64,000 bases of DNA from JBQTIM01 sp052388135 (lineage in GTDB: Bacteria; Elusimicrobiota; Elusimicrobia; FEN-1173). A program made the position numbers and the translations under genes. Within the stretch, counting starts at the first letter, position 1. Each line of letters opens with the position of its first letter. The notes under the pieces were generated by a model, which saw nothing but the letters and a program-made list of their open reading frames with translations, did no database searches and was not told where the DNA came from. The stretch lies in assembly GCA_052388135.1 (NCBI GenBank), contig JBQTIM010000069.1, positions 1-64,000 on the forward strand, given 5' to 3'. This document shows, in pieces, positions 34,459-42,973 of this stretch.

Positions 34459-34842
34459 ATGAAAACTTTAAAAATAATCCTATTCCTTTTCATTCTCTTC
34501 GCAAGCGCATTCCTTGTTTTAGGATATGCCCTTACCCATGTGTTCATTGAAAAATATCCTTTATACATTTTTAGTGCTGTAGGCGCCTTTATGTCTGCTT
34601 TGGCTACTTCTTGTTTGGCTGTAATCGGATGGTTTGTAAGCAAAATTATAGGACGCTTTAATCGAGGATATGATGCTTTAGTTAAAAGCCAACCATTACA
34701 AAACGAATATCAATTAATGATTTCTGATAACGCGGCACTATTGGGAAAGTATGGCTGGGTCCAGGGGTGGAGCCCCTGGAAAACAAAACTGAATTCTAAA
34801 ACTTACTCCACCAGCTCTGGATACCGGCTTTCGCCGGTATGA
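34459..34842 (+). CDS. AT-rich small membrane protein, 3' end overrun by repeats
   Basis: The 127-residue product has two hydrophobic segments (IILFLFILFASAFLVLGYAL and FSAVGAFMSALATSCLAVIG) and a short Lys/Asn-containing cytoplasmic-type tail. Base composition and codon use are markedly AT-richer than any neighbour, a sign of horizontal acquisition. The last 35 residues are encoded by repeat sequence (GWVQGWSPW from the inverted repeat fragment at 34745, GYRLSPV from a REP unit), so the original C-terminus is probably lost. No family is recognised; it may be a remnant. Confidence 0.5.
   Translation: MKTLKIILFLFILFASAFLVLGYALTHVFIEKYPLYIFSAVGAFMSALATSCLAVIGWFVSKIIGRFNRGYDALVKSQPLQNEYQLMISDNAALLGKYGWVQGWSPWKTKLNSKTYSTSSGYRLSPV
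34745..34779. repeat. Inverted partial copy of the structured repeat (copy 3)
   Basis: The minus strand of this stretch carries CCAGGGG, loop CTCCA, CCCCTGG, followed by ACCCAGCCATACTTTCCC. This matches hairpin I and the left arm of hairpin II in copy 2 (34211-34245), in opposite orientation. With copy 2 it brackets the AT-rich gene. Confidence 0.75.
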
Positions 34843-34897
34843 CGGTCTATCGACCCGACAAAAAAGCGGTGAGATCCTTCGCGTTGCTCAGGATGAC
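34817..34897. repeat. Two REP-like units upstream of mfd
   Basis: 34817-34845 is CTGGATACC GGCTTTCGCC GGTATGACGG, the same family as at 20035 and 42861. 34870-34897 is a different palindrome with arms ATCCT/AGGAT around a TCGCGTTGCTC loop, another type common in intergenic DNA. Confidence 0.7.
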
Positions 34898-34909
34898 ACG
34901 CAAATTTAA

Positions 34910-37900
34910 ATGAACCAACTTCAAACACAAACATCCAACGTCCTCCGCGTGAGCGGCCTCCCCGGCGGCGCCGAAGCCTGGTGGCTCTGGCGGGAGCGGG
35001 AAAATCTGGGGCGCGTCCTGGCGCTGACGCGGTCCGACGAGCGGGCCCAGGAGCTGGCGGAGGATTTCGAGGCGCTGGAGCGCTGGCAAGACCCGGGTTC
35101 GCCCGGCCGCGCGGCCTATTTTCCCGAGGAGGAGCCCGACCAGCAGGTGGCGGCGCTTTCCCGCTGGCTGCTGGGCTGGCCGGCGGGAGAGCTCACGTCG
35201 GCGCAGGCCGGCCGCCGGGAAACGGACGTCCCCTTGTTGGCGGCCGCCTGGCCCCTGGCCAAAGAGAGCCTGCCCGCGCCGGAGGAGTTCCGCCGGGCGC
35301 ACCGCGACCTGCGCGTGGGGGAGCGTCTGGACCGCGGAGAATTGATCGCCCATCTGGCGCGCGCGGGCTACAGCCGCGTGGACGCCGTGGAGCAAAGCGG
35401 GGAGATGGCCGTGCGCGGCGAGGTCCTGGACCTGTGGTCGCCGGGCTGGGAGGTGCCCCTGCGCGCCCTTTGGCCCTTCGACCGCATCGAGTCCCTGCGC
35501 AAAATAGATTTGTCCACCCAGCGCTCGACGGACGCGGTGGACGCGGCCACGGTCCGCCCCGCGTCCCTGTCGGGTCCGTGGGCGGCGGGACGCGCGACGC
35601 TCATGGATTATTTGGGCGGCGGCACGCTCTTCGCCTCCAACCTGCCCGAGGAGGGGCGTCCGGCGCGGGAGGGGAAAACCGTTTTGCGCGTGGAGCTGGG
35701 CGCCGCCGACCGGGAGGAGAAATTTTTGCCGCCGCCGGCCGCGCCGGGCCCGGCGGCCGCCGCGTTCTTCGCCGCCGAAATCAAGAAATGGATGGAAGCC
35801 GGCTGGACGGCCGCGATCTTCTGCCACAACCCCGGCGAGCAGGAGCGCCTGGAGGAAATCCTCCTGGAGCAGGACCGGTCCCTGTCCGCCTTTTTCGAGG
35901 CCCGCCCGTCCGCCGGCCCCGACGGACGGGAGGCGCCCGCCCGCCGGCTGGACTTCCCCATCGGCAACCTCAACCGCGGATTTTTGGATCCGGAAAACAA
36001 GCGGGCCGTGCTCTGCAACGCCCAGATTTTCGGCCGCGCGCGGCGGCGCCTCCGCCTGCCCAAGTTCATCGGCGGCAAGTCCCTGGCCGGCGTCTCGGAC
36101 CTGGCCAAGGGCGATTACGTGGTGCACGAGCAGTTCGGCGTGGGCCGCTACACCGGCCTGCGCCGCGTGAAAGCCGCCGGTGTGGAGGCGGATTACCTCA
36201 CGCTGGAATACAAGGGCGGCGACCGCGTGCGGGTGCCTCTCTTCGAGTTCAAGCAGGTGCAGAAGTTCGTGGGCGCCGAAGGGAAAAAGCCCAAGCTGTC
36301 CTCCCTGGACACGGCGGCGTGGGAGCGCGCCAAGGAGAAAGTGAAGGAGGAGGTGGCCGCCCTGGCGCGGGACCTGCTGGCGCGGGCCGCCAAGCGCGCC
36401 GCCTTGGCGGGCACGGCTTTCCCGCCGGATTCCCACATGGAAAAAGAGTTCGGCGATTCCTTCCTCTATGAGCTGACGCCGGACCAGGCCCGGGCCATCC
36501 GCGAGGTGAAGGCCGACATGGTGTCGCCCCGTCCCATGGACCGGCTGGTCTGCGGCGACGTGGGCTACGGCAAGACCGAGGTGGCCATGCGGGCGGCGTT
36601 CAAGGCCGCGTCGGCGGGCCGCCAGGTGGCGGTGCTGGTGCCCACCACCATTCTGGCGGAGCAGCACGGCCGCAACTTCCGCGAGCGGTTCGCCGACTAC
36701 CCCATTTCCGTGGCGGTGCTGTCGCGCTTTTCCGCGCCGGCGGAGCAAAAGCGCATCGTGGCGGACCTGCGCCGCGGCGTGCTGGACATCGTGGTGGGGA
36801 CGCACCGCCTGCTCTCGCCCGACGTGGCGTTCAAGAACCTGGGCCTCATCATCGTGGACGAGGAGCACCGCTTCGGCGTGAAGCAGAAGGAGCGCCTGGC
36901 CGCCTTCCGCGACGTGGTGGACGTTCTGGCCCTGTCGGCCACGCCCATCCCGCGCACGCTGGGGTCCGCTCTCGGCGGCCTGAAGGCCATGTCCCTCATC
37001 GAAAGCCCGCCCGAGGGCCGCCTGCCCATCGCCACCCACGTGGGCCCCTTCGACGAAGGCGTCGTGGCCGCGGCGCTGGAGCACGAGCTTCAGCGGGGCG
37101 GCCAGGTGTTTTACGTGCACAACCGGGTGGGCTCCCTGGACTCCCGCCGCCAGTGGCTGGAAGGCCTGCTGAAGGCGCGGGGCCTCCAGGCCAAGATCGG
37201 CGCCGCCCACGGACAGATGACCGGCGCCCAGCTGGAAAAAATCATGTGGGACTTTCTGCACAAGAAGCACGACATCCTGCTTTCCACCAGCATCATCGAG
37301 TCCGGCCTGGACATCCCGTCGGTGAACACGCTGGTGGTGGAGGAAGCGGAGGACTTCGGCCTCTCCCAGCTTTATCAACTGAGGGGCCGCGTGGGCCGCG
37401 AGCGGCAGAAGGCCTATTGCTATCTTTTCCACTCGGCCCGCACGCTGAGCGAAGACGCGGAAAAACGCCTGGGAGCCCTGCGCGAGTTCGCTTCCCTCGG
37501 CGCGGGGTTCAACTTGGCCCTGCGGGACTTGGAGATCCGCGGCGCCGGCAACCTTTTGGGCCCCCAACAGCACGGGTTCGTCAACGCGGTGGGCATCGCC
37601 CTCTACGGCCGGCTGCTTTCCGACGAGATCCGCCGCCAGAGGGACGGCGCCCCGGCCGACGACGCCGGCGCCGAGCCCGCCCTGGAGCTGCCCGTTTCCG
37701 CCTACCTGCCGGAAGATTACATGCCGTCGGAGGGGGACCGGGTGGCGTTTTACAAGCGGCTGTTGGACGCGCCGGCCTCCGGGCTCGACGCCCTCCGCGC
37801 CGAATTGGAGGACCGCTGCGGACGCCTGCCCGCCCCCGCCGCCGCCCTTTTCGAGGTGGCCGAACTGCGCCACGCGGCGAAAAAGAAAAAAGCCGCGCGG

Positions 37901-38101
37901 GTGTCGCTCGTCCGCGACGGCCTGGAGGTCCATTTCGAGAACAACGTCTCGTTTTCCCCGGCGACGCTGGAAAACCTCGTCAAGACCCACGGCCCCGCCT
38001 TCTCGTTCCTGCCGGGCCCGCCCTTCGGCATGCGCTGGGAGCCGGCTCCGCCCGAGCCTCTGCTGGCGTGGGTCAAAAATTTCTTGTCAACCCTCGATTG
38101 A
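34910..38101 (+). CDS. mfd: Transcription-repair coupling factor Mfd
   Basis: At 1063 residues this is slightly shorter than typical Mfd (about 1150). Residues 1-330 are the UvrB-like/UvrA-contacting part. About residues 395-455 form the RNA-polymerase-interacting CarD-like domain (DYVVHEQFGVGRYTGLRRVK). The translocase has Walker A GDVGYGKTEVAMRA (about 549), DEEH box IIVDEEHRFGVKQKE and motif VI LYQLRGRVGRERQKAY. The C-terminal autoinhibitory TRCF domain follows. Mfd removes stalled RNA polymerase at lesions and recruits UvrA. Start ATG 34910 lacks a clear ribosome site. The two SurA-like genes follow. Confidence 0.95.
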   Translation: MNQLQTQTSNVLRVSGLPGGAEAWWLWRERENLGRVLALTRSDERAQELAEDFEALERWQDPGSPGRAAYFPEEEPDQQVAALSRWLLGWPAGELTSAQAGRRETDVPLLAAAWPLAKESLPAPEEFRRAHRDLRVGERLDRGELIAHLARAGYSRVDAVEQSGEMAVRGEVLDLWSPGWEVPLRALWPFDRIESLRKIDLSTQRSTDAVDAATVRPASLSGPWAAGRATLMDYLGGGTLFASNLPEEGRPAREGKTVLRVELGAADREEKFLPPPAAPGPAAAAFFAAEIKKWMEAGWTAAIFCHNPGEQERLEEILLEQDRSLSAFFEARPSAGPDGREAPARRLDFPIGNLNRGFLDPENKRAVLCNAQIFGRARRRLRLPKFIGGKSLAGVSDLAKGDYVVHEQFGVGRYTGLRRVKAAGVEADYLTLEYKGGDRVRVPLFEFKQVQKFVGAEGKKPKLSSLDTAAWERAKEKVKEEVAALARDLLARAAKRAALAGTAFPPDSHMEKEFGDSFLYELTPDQARAIREVKADMVSPRPMDRLVCGDVGYGKTEVAMRAAFKAASAGRQVAVLVPTTILAEQHGRNFRERFADYPISVAVLSRFSAPAEQKRIVADLRRGVLDIVVGTHRLLSPDVAFKNLGLIIVDEEHRFGVKQKERLAAFRDVVDVLALSATPIPRTLGSALGGLKAMSLIESPPEGRLPIATHVGPFDEGVVAAALEHELQRGGQVFYVHNRVGSLDSRRQWLEGLLKARGLQAKIGAAHGQMTGAQLEKIMWDFLHKKHDILLSTSIIESGLDIPSVNTLVVEEAEDFGLSQLYQLRGRVGRERQKAYCYLFHSARTLSEDAEKRLGALREFASLGAGFNLALRDLEIRGAGNLLGPQQHGFVNAVGIALYGRLLSDEIRRQRDGAPADDAGAEPALELPVSAYLPEDYMPSEGDRVAFYKRLLDAPASGLDALRAELEDRCGRLPAPAAALFEVAELRHAAKKKKAARVSLVRDGLEVHFENNVSFSPATLENLVKTHGPAFSFLPGPPFGMRWEPAPPEPLLAWVKNFLSTLD

Positions 38102-38118
38102 TTCTATAGAATCGGAAA

Positions 38119-38991
38119 ATGTACAAGCCCCTTGGGCGCAAGCCGTTTTTACCGATCTTTTTATTGTGTTTCGCCGCGGCCGGCTGCCGTGAAAAGGAGC
38201 CCGTCCTGGCCCGGGTGGGCTCCGAAACCATCACCGAGGCGGAGTTTCGCCGCGAGGCGGCCCGCCAGCCTTTTTCGGGCGAGGATTATTTGTCCACCCT
38301 CCCCGGACGCAAGGAATTTCTCGAGGTGCTGATCCGGCGCAAGCTCCTCATGGCCGAGGCCCGGCGGGCCCGGTTCGACGAGTCCGAAGCCGTGCGGCGC
38401 CGCCTGCAGGAGCTGGAGGACGATTTCCGCCGTCAGCTGGCCGAGAACCGCGAGCGCGTGGTGATGGGCGAGTTCCTCCGGTCCATCAAGGACAAGGACC
38501 TGGCCGTGACCGAGGAGGAAGTGAAGGATTTCTGGTTCCGGGAATCGGAGATCCGCGCCGGCCATATTTTGTTCAGTTCCAGCGCCGCGGCCCGGGACGC
38601 GTCGGCCCGACTGGCCAAGGGCGAAAAATTTGAAACGCTGGCCCGCCTTTATTCCGAGGACAAGGCCACAGCGGCCCAGGGCGGGGACCTGGGCTACTTC
38701 ATGCGCGGCACGCTGGTCCCTGAGTTCGAGGAGGCGGCCTTCGCCTTGAAGACGGGCGAAACCAGCGGCGTCGTTTCCTCGCCTTACGGCCGCCACATCA
38801 TCCGCAAGACGGGCGAGCGCCCTTTGTCGGCGCGGCCCTTCGAGCAGGTGCGGGAGCCGGCCCGGGCCGTGCTCGAGAAGCGCAAGTTCCAAAGCTGGAT
38901 CGACGAGGCCCGCGGTCGCCATAAAATTTTCACCGACGTGCCGGCGCTGGAGGGTTTGGCCCTCCGCCCGCCGGAAGCGACGCAAAATTAG
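38119..38991 (+). CDS. SurA/PrsA-like peptidyl-prolyl isomerase lipoprotein
   Basis: The 290-residue product has a signal sequence with a lipobox (FLLCFAAAGC), so it should be a membrane-anchored lipoprotein with its N-terminal Cys lipidated. A SurA_N-like chaperone region (RVGSETITEAEFRREAARQP) and a parvulin rotamase domain follow (IRAGHILFSSS, GGDLGYFMRGTLVPEFEEAA, SPYGRHIIRKTGERP). It probably assists folding of outer-membrane proteins in the periplasm. It begins 17 bases after mfd, and the next SurA-like gene starts just after it. Rotamase activity cannot be judged from sequence alone. Confidence 0.88.
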   Translation: MYKPLGRKPFLPIFLLCFAAAGCREKEPVLARVGSETITEAEFRREAARQPFSGEDYLSTLPGRKEFLEVLIRRKLLMAEARRARFDESEAVRRRLQELEDDFRRQLAENRERVVMGEFLRSIKDKDLAVTEEEVKDFWFRESEIRAGHILFSSSAAARDASARLAKGEKFETLARLYSEDKATAAQGGDLGYFMRGTLVPEFEEAAFALKTGETSGVVSSPYGRHIIRKTGERPLSARPFEQVREPARAVLEKRKFQSWIDEARGRHKIFTDVPALEGLALRPPEATQN

Positions 38992-39003
38992 GAGGAACAC
39001 CCT

Positions 39004-40239
39004 TTGAACAACCGACGATACGCCGCCCTCATCGCCCTCGCGCTCCTGGCCGCTCTGCCCGCGGCCGCCGCCAAGGTGGTCAACCGCACCATCGCCACGG
39101 TCAACGGCGAGGCCATCCTGCTGTCCGAGTTTGAGAAGAACTGGGAAGCGTTCATGGACCAGCAGGAAAAAATGCTGCCTCCCGACCGCCGCACGCCCGC
39201 CTGGGAGAAGGAAGCCAAGGGGCGCATGCTCCAGCAGATGATCGACGACCGCCTTTTGCTTCAGGAGGCCAAGAAGCGCAAGACCCGCGTGGGCCAGCGC
39301 GATTTCGAGAACGGCAAGGTGCAGGTGAAAAGCCGCTTCCTGCCCGACGAGGGGCGCCAGGAGCTCGAGCGCATCGTGCAGAAAGCCATGGCCGACAAGC
39401 CCCAGGACCCCGGCTCCCTCGACCCGGCCGGCGGCGTGGACCTGTCCGCGGCCTGGAAAGAGCTGGCCAAGAGCAAGCCCTCCGCGGTCAAGGAGGCGGA
39501 ATCCCGGTTCAAGGAAGAGCTGGCCAAGGAAGGCCTGACGGAAAAGAAATTCGAGGACCGCATCCGCGACCAGCTCAGCGTGGTGCAGCTCACCGGCCAA
39601 GAGGTGCGGACGCGCACGAAGGAGCCCTCGGACGCCGAAGCGCGCGCGCTTTTCGACGATCTGATGCGCGTGATGGAAGGCAAGGAGGTCAAGGACAGGG
39701 ACGCCGAGGCCCAGGCGGACCTTCAGTCCATGGCCCGCTACTTCGGCGCCCAGGCCTCCGAGCAGGTGCGGGCGCGCCACATCCTCATCCGGCTGGAGCC
39801 CAACGCGTCCTTCAAAGACAAGTCCGCGGCGAAGCGCAAGCTCGAGGACCTGCGCAAGAAAATTTCCGGCGGCGCCGATTTCGCCGAGGCCGCGCGCGAG
39901 ATTTCCGACGACAAGGCCAGCGCCCAGGCGGGCGGCGACCTGGGCTTTTTCGGCCGCGGCCAGATGGTCCAGCCTTTTGAGAAAGCCGCATTCGATCTGA
40001 AGAAGCCCGGCGACCTGTCGCCCGTGGTGGAAACCGAGTTCGGGCTGCACCTCATCCGGCTGGAGGAGAAGAAGCCCGCCGGCCGCTTGAAGTTCGACGA
40101 GGTGCGGGACCAGCTCAAAGAATATTTGTATCGCGCCCAGCAGCAGGAAACCTTCGAGCGCTTCGTGCAGGACCTGCGCAAAGGCGCCTCCATCAAGATC
40201 GTCATGGACCCCGCCGCGGCGGAGGCGAATAAGAAGTAA
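39004..40239 (+). CDS. surA: SurA-like periplasmic foldase
   Basis: The 411-residue protein starts at TTG 39004, chosen because a perfect AGGAGG (38990-38995) lies 8 bases upstream and a signal peptide follows (ALIALALLAALPAAAAKVVN). The N-terminal chaperone domain begins TIATVNGEAILLSEFEKNWE. One parvulin domain is clear (VRARHILIRLEP, GGDLGFFGRGQMVQPFEKAA, ETEFGLHLIRLEEKKP). A second, upstream domain is not obvious. Its C-terminal helix returns to the chaperone module as in SurA. It should escort outer-membrane proteins to the Omp85 machinery. An inverted-repeat terminator follows. Confidence 0.9.
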   Translation: MNNRRYAALIALALLAALPAAAAKVVNRTIATVNGEAILLSEFEKNWEAFMDQQEKMLPPDRRTPAWEKEAKGRMLQQMIDDRLLLQEAKKRKTRVGQRDFENGKVQVKSRFLPDEGRQELERIVQKAMADKPQDPGSLDPAGGVDLSAAWKELAKSKPSAVKEAESRFKEELAKEGLTEKKFEDRIRDQLSVVQLTGQEVRTRTKEPSDAEARALFDDLMRVMEGKEVKDRDAEAQADLQSMARYFGAQASEQVRARHILIRLEPNASFKDKSAAKRKLEDLRKKISGGADFAEAAREISDDKASAQAGGDLGFFGRGQMVQPFEKAAFDLKKPGDLSPVVETEFGLHLIRLEEKKPAGRLKFDEVRDQLKEYLYRAQQQETFERFVQDLRKGASIKIVMDPAAAEANKK

Positions 40240-40334
40240 GGCGTGGGCCGTTCGGCGCGAGAGCGGTTGCGGGCCGTCCATCGCGGAGGCCCGGCTCGTG
40301 CGGCCCCAATCCCATGCTTGCGTTCCATTTACCG

Positions 40335-40385
40335 ACAAACCCCCGGCTGTGAATCCCGAAACAAGGGTCGCGGCCGGGGGTTTGT
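40335..40385 (+). terminator. Terminator after surA
   Basis: Perfect 13-bp stem: ACAAACCCCCGGC (40335-40347) with GCCGGGGGTTTGT (40373-40385). The downstream run TTTGTTCTGT is only partly T-rich. It may work in both directions. Confidence 0.65.
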
Positions 40386-40440
40386 TCTGTGACGGCGGTT
40401 CAGGGCGGAAAATTTTGGAATTGACCTTCAAGGCGTTTTG

Positions 40441-41526
40441 ATGGTTTCTCGTTCCCGGCCGCCCGCGTCCTTGCGCCCCCTGCTGGCCGTCACGCTGGGC
40501 GATCCCGCCGGAATCGGGCCCTGGACGGCGGCGGCCGCTGCCTTGGATCCCGGCCTGCGCCGCCTCTGCCGGCCGCTCCTGGTGGGCGACGCCTGGGTCG
40601 CGCGGCGCTGCGGCGCCCGCGTTCTGCCCCTGGCCGATCCGGACGAATACATCGACCGCCCGGGCGTCCTCAACGTCCTCCACGCGCCGCATCCCCGCAT
40701 ACGGGAACTGGTCCCCGGCCGTCCGCAAAAAATCGGCGGGGAGTCCGCTTCTCTCTCCGTTCAAATCGCCGCTTCCCTGGCCATGCAGGGCCGCGTCGCC
40801 GCCGTGGTGACGGGTCCGGTCTCCAAAGAATCTTTCCGCCTGGCCGGCGTGCCCTTCCCTGGGCACACGGAGCTGCTCGCGGCCCTCTCCGGCGTTGCGC
40901 GGTCGGAAATGCTCATGGCGGCCGGGCGGCTCCTGGCCCTTCTCATCACGCGGCACGTTCCTTTGTCGGCCGTTCCCCGCCGGCTCACCGTGAAAGCGAT
41001 TTCGGATTCGGTCCGTTCGGCCGACGCGTGGTTGAAACGAGCGCTCGGGACCGGACGTCGTCCCCAGTGGGCTTTGTGCGGGCTCAATCCCCACGCGGGG
41101 GACAACGGCCTTCTGGGCCGGGAGGAAATCAGCACGGTGGCGCCGGCCGCCGCGGCCTTGCGCAAGCTCGGAGTGGACATCGCCGGCCCGCTCCCCGCCG
41201 ACGTGGCCTGGGGCAAACACGCCGCCGGCTCTTTCGACGCGGTGGCGTGCCTCTACCACGACCAGGGGATGATCCCGCTCAAGGCCTCCCGCGCCGGCCC
41301 CGTGGTCAACATCACCGCCGGCCTTCCTTGGACGCGCACGTCCCCGGGCCACGGCACCGCTTTCGATTTGGCCGCCGCCCCGCGCCCCGGCCGCCGCGCC
41401 GACCCCGCCGCCACCATCGCGGCCGCCCATTGGGCCTTGCGCGTCGCCGAAAATTTCCGTCCGCGGGGCGGAGCCGCGCGGCCGGGGCGTCCGCCAAGAG
41501 CGGCGGGAAAGCGAAGCGCCCGTTGA
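40441..41526 (+). CDS. pdxA: 4-hydroxythreonine-4-phosphate dehydrogenase PdxA
   Basis: A 361-residue member of the PdxA family in vitamin B6 synthesis. It has LAVTLGDPAGIGPW at the start, VTGPVSKESFRLAGVPFPGH (substrate and metal His), GLNPHAGDNGLLGREE (family signature), CLYHDQGMIPLKA (metal His) and TRTSPGHGTAFDLA (metal His). All three metal histidines are visible. ATG 40441 is preferred to TTG 40438. The last 35 residues are an Arg/Pro/Gly-rich extension not seen in standard PdxA. A separate gene between surA and the OmpA gene, with no other B6 genes in view. Confidence 0.92.
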   Translation: MVSRSRPPASLRPLLAVTLGDPAGIGPWTAAAAALDPGLRRLCRPLLVGDAWVARRCGARVLPLADPDEYIDRPGVLNVLHAPHPRIRELVPGRPQKIGGESASLSVQIAASLAMQGRVAAVVTGPVSKESFRLAGVPFPGHTELLAALSGVARSEMLMAAGRLLALLITRHVPLSAVPRRLTVKAISDSVRSADAWLKRALGTGRRPQWALCGLNPHAGDNGLLGREEISTVAPAAAALRKLGVDIAGPLPADVAWGKHAAGSFDAVACLYHDQGMIPLKASRAGPVVNITAGLPWTRTSPGHGTAFDLAAAPRPGRRADPAATIAAAHWALRVAENFRPRGGAARPGRPPRAAGKRSAR

Positions 41527-41689
41527 GAGCGGACCGATCTTCGGCCGCGGCGGCCGCCGGTCGGGCGAAAGCCCCAGCCCGGAAATTTCCGGAGCCGGCG
41601 CCCTCCGGACGCCGTCCGATAACACGAACCCCGTCTTTGAACCCCGCGGTCGAAGTTCGCGGGGGAAAAAATCCGAGGGAGGGCCAGGG

Positions 41690-42769
41690 ATGAAAAGATT
41701 TCCAAGGCCGGTCGCGGCGCGCCGCCCGCCCGCCAACGCGTCCGGCTTCCGCCGGCTTCTGCTCTGCGCTTTGTTCTCTTCGCCCTGGCCGGCGGCCGCG
41801 GAGCTGGACCACCGCTCGCGCTGGAGCGTGGGCATCGAGGCGGGCCGGGCGTTCCCCGTTTCTCCGTCCGAATTTTCCCAGCCCAACGATTCGGGGCCCG
41901 GTTACGGCGCGCGCCTGCGCCAGGACCTGACGGAGCGCTGGTCTGCGGCGGCGGTGTTTTCCAGCCAGAGCTTCCGCCGCAAGGAGCAGGCGTCCCAGAA
42001 GACCGTCACCCAGCCCCTGATGTTCATGGGTTTCCTTTCCCTGGCGCGGACGGCGTCCTGGAACCCCTACCTGGCGGGCGGCCTGGGTTTCAGCCGCAAC
42101 CAGCGCACGGTTTTTTCCGTGCGGCACCACTGGACCAAGCTCACCGGCGCCCTGGGCGCGGGCGTGGAGTACACCTTGAGCCCGGTGGTTTCCGTCGGCG
42201 TGGAGGGGCTGTACCGCTATTTCCCGCGGCCGTCCATCGCCGAGAAGGCTTTCCAGACGGCCACGGCCTCGGCCCTCATCAACTTCTACATTCCGGATTC
42301 CTGGATTCCCGACCGGCCCCGCCGGCCGCTGGTCATTCGGGAGGCGCCGCCGGCGATTCCCGAGCCTCCCGCCCCCACGCCCCAGGAGCAGGCCCAGGCC
42401 GAGCTGAACCGGGTGCAGGAGGACATGTTCTCCAAAAAGATTTCGTCCATCCGCTTCGAGACCGGGCAGGCCGTTTTGCTGGAGTCGTCCTACGAAACGC
42501 TGGACATCGTGGGAACCATCTTGCGGCGGTATCCCGAGCTCGGCGTGCGCGTGGTGGGGCACACCGACGAGGTGGGCGGCGACATGGACAACAAGGCCCT
42601 GTCCGCCGCGCGGGCCGAGGCGGTGCGGCAGTACCTCGTTGAAAACTTCTCCCTGCCGGCCGAAAAGATCGCCACCGCCGGCATGGGCGAAACGCAGCCC
42701 GTGGCCGACAACACGACGGAGGAAGGCAAGGCCATGAACCGGCGGGTGGAGTTCCTCATCATCAAGTAA
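41690..42769 (+). CDS. OmpA-type outer-membrane protein
   Basis: The 359-residue protein has a basic N-terminus and hydrophobic signal region (LLLCALFSSPWPAAAE), then a beta-barrel-like region of about 185 residues with alternating aromatic strands (SVGIEAGRAF, YLAGGLGFSRNQRTVF, VGVEGLYRYF). A Pro-rich hinge follows, then a C-terminal OmpA peptidoglycan-binding domain (VRVVGHTDEVGGDMDNKALS, AARAEAVRQYL, MNRRVEFLIIK). The barrel should sit in the outer membrane and the C-terminal domain should grip peptidoglycan through the conserved Asp/Arg pair. A GAGGG-containing ribosome site precedes ATG 41690. Confidence 0.9.
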   Translation: MKRFPRPVAARRPPANASGFRRLLLCALFSSPWPAAAELDHRSRWSVGIEAGRAFPVSPSEFSQPNDSGPGYGARLRQDLTERWSAAAVFSSQSFRRKEQASQKTVTQPLMFMGFLSLARTASWNPYLAGGLGFSRNQRTVFSVRHHWTKLTGALGAGVEYTLSPVVSVGVEGLYRYFPRPSIAEKAFQTATASALINFYIPDSWIPDRPRRPLVIREAPPAIPEPPAPTPQEQAQAELNRVQEDMFSKKISSIRFETGQAVLLESSYETLDIVGTILRRYPELGVRVVGHTDEVGGDMDNKALSAARAEAVRQYLVENFSLPAEKIATAGMGETQPVADNTTEEGKAMNRRVEFLIIK

Positions 42770-42840
42770 AAGGGGAAAGCCGGGAGAGGGGCCGCCCGGC
42801 CGTCGTTCCGGAGAAGTTTCCGCTGCGGCGGCTAAAACCA

Positions 42841-42968
42841 ATGCGGTTCAATTAATGTGTGTCACCCCGGCGAAAGCCGGGGCCCAGGCAGTAAAACTGG
42901 TTTTTAAGCAACTATTTAACGCCCTGGATACCGGCTTCCGCCGGTAAGACGGCTTAATTGAACTGCAT
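42841..42968. repeat. REP-like inverted pair with 15-bp terminal inverted repeats
   Basis: Head-to-head palindromic units (42861-42887 and 42924-42950) with the same GCCGGCGAAAGCC core as at 20035. Outside them ATGCGGTTCAATTAA (42841-42855) pairs with TTAATTGAACTGCAT (42954-42968) at 14 of 15 positions. This resembles a miniature mobile element or composite REP. It lies between the converging OmpA and Omp85 genes and could also end transcription on both strands. Confidence 0.78.
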
Positions 42969-42973
42969 TGCGG

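Noticed and set aside
38161..41886. A 1241-codon open frame on the minus strand across surA and pdxA
   Set aside because: It is a shadow of well-supported plus-strand genes. Its translation is composition-driven (His, Gly, Arg rich) with no domains. Similar long shadows occur at 34847-37990 and 59867-63199.
41690..42769. Prophage or tail-module genes linked to the collar protein
   Set aside because: Neighbours are housekeeping or envelope genes; no capsid, portal, terminase or integrase is present in the window.
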